DNA of 7,716 bases, taken from positions 1-7,716 of the forward strand of contig PWOI01000030.1 of NCBI GenBank assembly GCA_003557485.1, read 5' to 3'. The position numbers and the translations under genes are program-made. This DNA is from Elusimicrobiota bacterium (GTDB lineage: Bacteria > CG03 > SLGR01 > PWQF01). The notes under the pieces are model-generated. The model had not been told where the DNA came from, made no database searches, and worked only from the letters and a program-made list of their open reading frames with translations. Positions 5,582 to 7,716 of this stretch are shown here, one piece after another; position 1 is the stretch's first letter; each line of letters opens with the position of its first letter.

Positions 5582-5834
5582 TGAGCTTTGGAGAAGGAGT
5601 AAATTTCACCCTCTTTTTCGGGGGAATAATCATTTCCTCTCCTGTAGCGGGATTTCTTCCTTTCTTCGCCTTTCGCACTACTACGGAAAAAGAACCAAAA
5701 TCCGAAATTGTAACTCGTTATCCCCTTTCAAGAGCGTTTTTTACAGTATCTATAAATTCATTTACCGCATCTTTCGCTTCCTGCTCGGCACAGGTAACAT
5801 TCGCTACTTCAGTTATTATATCGGTTTTATTCAT
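5565..5834 (-). pseudogene. HU/IHF-family DNA-binding protein gene interrupted by an in-frame TAA (codon 39)
   Basis: Starting at ATG 5834-5832, codons 1-38 read MNKTDIITEVANVTC...ALERG, then TAA at 5720-5718, and codons 40-89 continue in the same frame: RVTISDFGSFSVVVRKAKKG, RNPATGEEMIIPP, KKRVKFTPSPKL, stop TAA at 5567-5565. Read through, this is 89 residues, the normal HU/IHF length (about 90), with the helical body, the FGSF strand, the DNA-binding arm GRNPATGEE and the terminal FTPSPKL all present. The stop replaces exactly one residue, usually Glu, Asp or Lys (ALxxG-E-xVxI), and TAA is one change from GAA, AAA or CAA. Nothing else is decayed. It could be a recent nonsense mutation, a read or assembly error, or a recoded stop; a 38-residue product alone would lack the DNA-binding arm. 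The gene starts four bases after gpsA ends and overlaps merR by 17 bases. Confidence 0.88.
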
Positions 5835-5838
5835 ATTT

Positions 5839-6864
5839 TCAACCTCCCTCCGGATATTCGCTTTTCAGCGGTCTTGTCATCAGCTCGCCGGTTGCTTCTG
5901 CCGGATTCTTTCCCCTGTAGAGAACATCATAAACTTTTTTGCAGACCGGCATTGGGACATCATATTTACTTGAAAGTTTTACGCAGCTTCTAACCGTATA
6001 AATACCTTCTGCAGTTGTCCCGACTTTTTTCTCTGCCTCGGAAAAACTCATTCCTTCGCCTATAAATTTACCGAAACGGTAATTCCTTGAATGCATTGAA
6101 AAGCAGGTAACGATAAGGTCTCCTATTCCGGAAAGGCCGTTAAAAGTCTTGTGTCTTGCTCCCATTTTTATACCCAGCTGTTTTATCTCACTGTTTCCGC
6201 GCGTAATTAAGGCTGCACGCGTATTGTCACCCAACCCGAGGCCTGCCGTAATGCCTGATGCAACGGCAATAACGTTTTTAAGAGCACCACCCAGTTCAAC
6301 GCCTTTAATGTCATCGGAAGTGTAGACCCTGAAATAGTCCGTAAAGAAAAGCTCCTGAACCTGGCGGGCTGTTTTCGGGTTAGAAGACGCGGCGACTATT
6401 GCAGTCGGCATTCTTTTAATTACTTCCTCAGCGTGACTGGGACCCGAGAGAACAGAAATATGAAAACCTTTTCCAAGTTCTTCTCGCAATATTTCAGTTG
6501 GCCTTTTGAGTGAAGCATAATCAAACCCCTTTACAGCGGATATTATAAGCCTGGGAACTGATTCCTTTATTTTTTTAATTTTTTCCACTGTTTTTTTAAA
6601 TGCCTTTGACGGAATAGCAATAACTAAAAAATCCGCTCCCTCAATAGTTGTTTTTAGGGAGGAGCTGATTTCTATTTCTCCCGGAATAATAAAATTTTTA
6701 AGCGGAGGGAAAATTCTTTTTTTATCAAGTATTTTACTTTGCCGGGAATCAAATTCCCACATACGAACCTCATTGCCTTTGCAGTGAAGCAGATAAGCAA
6801 GGGTAATCCCCCAGCTTCCGGCACCTAAAACCGCTATTTTAAACCGATCTTTTTTCTTTGCCAT
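5839..6864 (-). CDS. gpsA: Glycerol-3-phosphate dehydrogenase [NAD(P)+]
   Basis: GpsA reduces dihydroxyacetone phosphate to sn-glycerol-3-phosphate, the backbone for phospholipids, in the cytoplasm. The 341-residue product has the family length. Visible motifs are the dinucleotide-binding GAGSWG (14-19) in AVLGAGSWG, VKG (111-113), GPSHAEEV (141-148), GALKNVIAVASG (193-204) with the catalytic Lys at 196, GDNTRAALITRG (212-223), NGLSGIGDLIVTC (242-254) and RPLKSE (331-336). The start ATG 6864-6862 lies inside the end of plsY (26-base overlap) with no clear Shine-Dalgarno, so coupling to plsY translation is likely; the next enzyme in the pathway, PlsY, uses its product. Stop TGA is four bases before the HU/IHF start. 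Confidence 0.97.
   Translation of the reverse strand: MAKKKDRFKIAVLGAGSWGITLAYLLHCKGNEVRMWEFDSRQSKILDKKRIFPPLKNFIIPGEIEISSSLKTTIEGADFLVIAIPSKAFKKTVEKIKKIKESVPRLIISAVKGFDYASLKRPTEILREELGKGFHISVLSGPSHAEEVIKRMPTAIVAASSNPKTARQVQELFFTDYFRVYTSDDIKGVELGGALKNVIAVASGITAGLGLGDNTRAALITRGNSEIKQLGIKMGARHKTFNGLSGIGDLIVTCFSMHSRNYRFGKFIGEGMSFSEAEKKVGTTAEGIYTVRSCVKLSSKYDVPMPVCKKVYDVLYRGKNPAEATGELMTRPLKSEYPEGG
5843..5851 (-). promoter_or_regulatory. Strong ribosome-binding site of the HU/IHF gene
   Basis: GGAGGGAGG on the minus strand ends eight bases before ATG 5834-5832. It is the best Shine-Dalgarno sequence in the window and lies in the last codons of gpsA. Its strength fits the abundance usual for nucleoid proteins and argues that the HU/IHF gene is, or recently was, well translated. 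Confidence 0.8.
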
Positions 6865-7429
6865 ACCAGAGACGTTTTAAGTTAGAGCGGTGCTGAAAAA
6901 TTATAAGCACGGCAACTATAATTGAGAGAATAGTATATTCGCGGTTGCCCATGAAGTAAGCAATGAAAGGAAAAGAAAGGGAAGCCATTACCGAACCGAA
7001 AGAAACAAACTTAAAAATAGTGGTTACTGCAGTGAAAATCATTATAACTATGAGAGTAGGCGCCGGTGCAAGAAAGAGAAATATCCCTACACTGGCAGCT
7101 ACGCCTTTCCCTCCTTTGAATTTAAGGAAAGGAGAAAAGTCGTGTCCAAGAATAACCGCAAGCACTGCTACAGGCACAAGAACCGCTGCCAAATCGGTCC
7201 TGTTTGCCAGATACGCAGGGAAATAACCTTTAGCTACATCCAGAAGAAGTACAGGTATTCCGAGCCCGGCTCCGTATAAACGATAAACGTTTGTTGCGCC
7301 GGGATTACCGCTTCCTATTTTTGTTATGTCTTCGCCTTTAAACAATTTTGCAAATATATATGAAAAAGGAATTGCTCCCACAATATAAGAAGCAACCGCA
7401 GCACGTATAATAAAAACAGTCTCACTCAT
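6839..7429 (-). CDS. plsY: Acyl-phosphate:glycerol-3-phosphate acyltransferase PlsY
   Basis: PlsY is an integral membrane enzyme that transfers an acyl group from acyl-phosphate to glycerol-3-phosphate, the first acylation of phospholipid synthesis. The 196-residue product has the usual length, with hydrophobic segments at about 4-28, 55-75, 80-98, 112-140 and 145-178. The three conserved loops are visible: GSGNPGATNVYR (39-50), KFKGGKGVAAS (103-113) and HRSNLKRLWYGKE (180-192). The start at 7429 is two bases after the stop of der; a weak GGGAAAA precedes it in the der coding sequence. Its 3' end overlaps gpsA by 26 bases. Placing plsY with gpsA couples substrate supply and use. Confidence 0.97.
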   Translation of the reverse strand: MSETVFIIRAAVASYIVGAIPFSYIFAKLFKGEDITKIGSGNPGATNVYRLYGAGLGIPVLLLDVAKGYFPAYLANRTDLAAVLVPVAVLAVILGHDFSPFLKFKGGKGVAASVGIFLFLAPAPTLIVIMIFTAVTTIFKFVSFGSVMASLSFPFIAYFMGNREYTILSIIVAVLIIFQHRSNLKRLWYGKEKRSV

Positions 7430-7431
7430 TA

Positions 7432-7716
7432 TTATTTCTTTTTCCCGGATTTATATTTTTTCATTTTTATTTTGACCGGAACGCCGTAAAAATCAAATTC
7501 CCTGTAAATTGAGTTTCTTATATAATTTTTCCAAGATTCCTGTATTTTGTCAAGACGGATATGCTGAATAAGAAGGGTAAAACTGGGAGGATTCACTCCA
7601 GTCTGCCTCAAACTCAATATCCGCGGCCTTTCATTTGCTGCTTCCGGGGGAGGCCTTTTTTTAAGGGCTTTCCGCAGAAAAATCTCCATATCTTCATCAG
7701 ATATTCTTTTATAGGA
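7432..7716 (-). CDS. der: GTPase Der (EngA), C-terminal fragment
   Basis: Only the last 94 codons lie in the window; the frame stays open to base 7716, so the start and both GTPase domains are outside. The visible part is the C-terminal KH-like domain of Der: a helix with RKALKKRPPP, then RPRILSLRQTGVNPPSF, where NPP is the family hallmark, SWKNYIRNSIYREFDFYGVP and a basic tail MKKYKSGKKK. Der assists assembly of the large ribosomal subunit. An ATG at 7689-7687 falls inside this domain and is not the real start. The stop TAA is two bases from plsY; der next to plsY or gpsA is a known arrangement in several bacterial groups. Confidence 0.9.
   Translation of the reverse strand, partial: SYKRISDEDMEIFLRKALKKRPPPEAANERPRILSLRQTGVNPPSFTLLIQHIRLDKIQESWKNYIRNSIYREFDFYGVPVKIKMKKYKSGKKK

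Noticed and set aside
5565-5834. Alternative genetic code with TAA as sense
   Set aside because: TAA ends plsY, der, the metallopeptidase-like gene and the membrane protein gene at expected lengths, and TAG and TGA are also used as ordinary stops.
5581-5973. 130-residue plus-strand ORF opposite the HU/IHF gene
   Set aside because: No family resemblance or ribosome-binding site. The opposite strand encodes recognisable HU/IHF and GpsA sequence, which explains the open frame.
1-7716. CRISPR array, insertion sequence or phage element
   Set aside because: No regularly spaced repeats, transposase or integrase-like frames, or terminal inverted repeats were found; the only repeat is shared tRNA sequence.

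Overview
The window reads as bacterial chromosome. Every supported gene lies on the minus strand, so transcription runs from high to low coordinates. Genes are packed with overlaps or gaps of a few bases, and three tRNA genes with encoded CCA ends are embedded between protein genes. Housekeeping genes (der, plsY, gpsA, greA) and an HU/IHF-family gene are bacterial. The neighbourhood HU/IHF gene, small MerR regulator, tRNA and the pairing of a membrane-fused spermidine synthase with an AmmeMemoRadiSam-type radical SAM protein recall anaerobic Deltaproteobacteria-like lineages or candidate phyla. That is only an impression; no taxon can be fixed from the sequence alone.

Layout in the direction of transcription. 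(1) 7716-5565: the C-terminal end of the ribosome-assembly GTPase Der, then plsY and gpsA (entry to phospholipid synthesis via sn-glycerol-3-phosphate), then an HU/IHF-family DNA-binding protein gene, which has not been called as one long ORF because it carries an in-frame TAA at codon 39. (2) 5581-5222: a 119-residue MerR-type regulator that begins inside the HU gene and whose stop codon shares its last base with the first base of tRNA-Gly. (3) 5222-4453: tRNA-Gly(CCC), tRNA-Pro(GGG), greA and tRNA-Pro(CGG). (4) 4416-2664: a one-unit PurL-like AIR-synthase-family protein with an unusual cysteine cluster, then a YgjP/DUF45-type zinc metallopeptidase-like protein. (5) 2679-1: a membrane protein with a spermidine-synthase domain between two transmembrane blocks, then the start of a radical SAM protein of the AmrS type carrying a twin-arginine-like leader, cut by the window edge.

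No strong promoter or intrinsic terminator is visible anywhere, so the whole window could be one long transcript matured partly by tRNA processing. The longest gap without a gene is 73 bases (3234-3306). The most interesting observations are the interrupted but otherwise intact HU/IHF gene, the merR stop codon that RNase P would cut when maturing tRNA-Gly, the cysteine-bearing PurL-like protein of unknown substrate, and the overlapping pair of membrane spermidine-synthase-like protein and exported-looking radical SAM protein.
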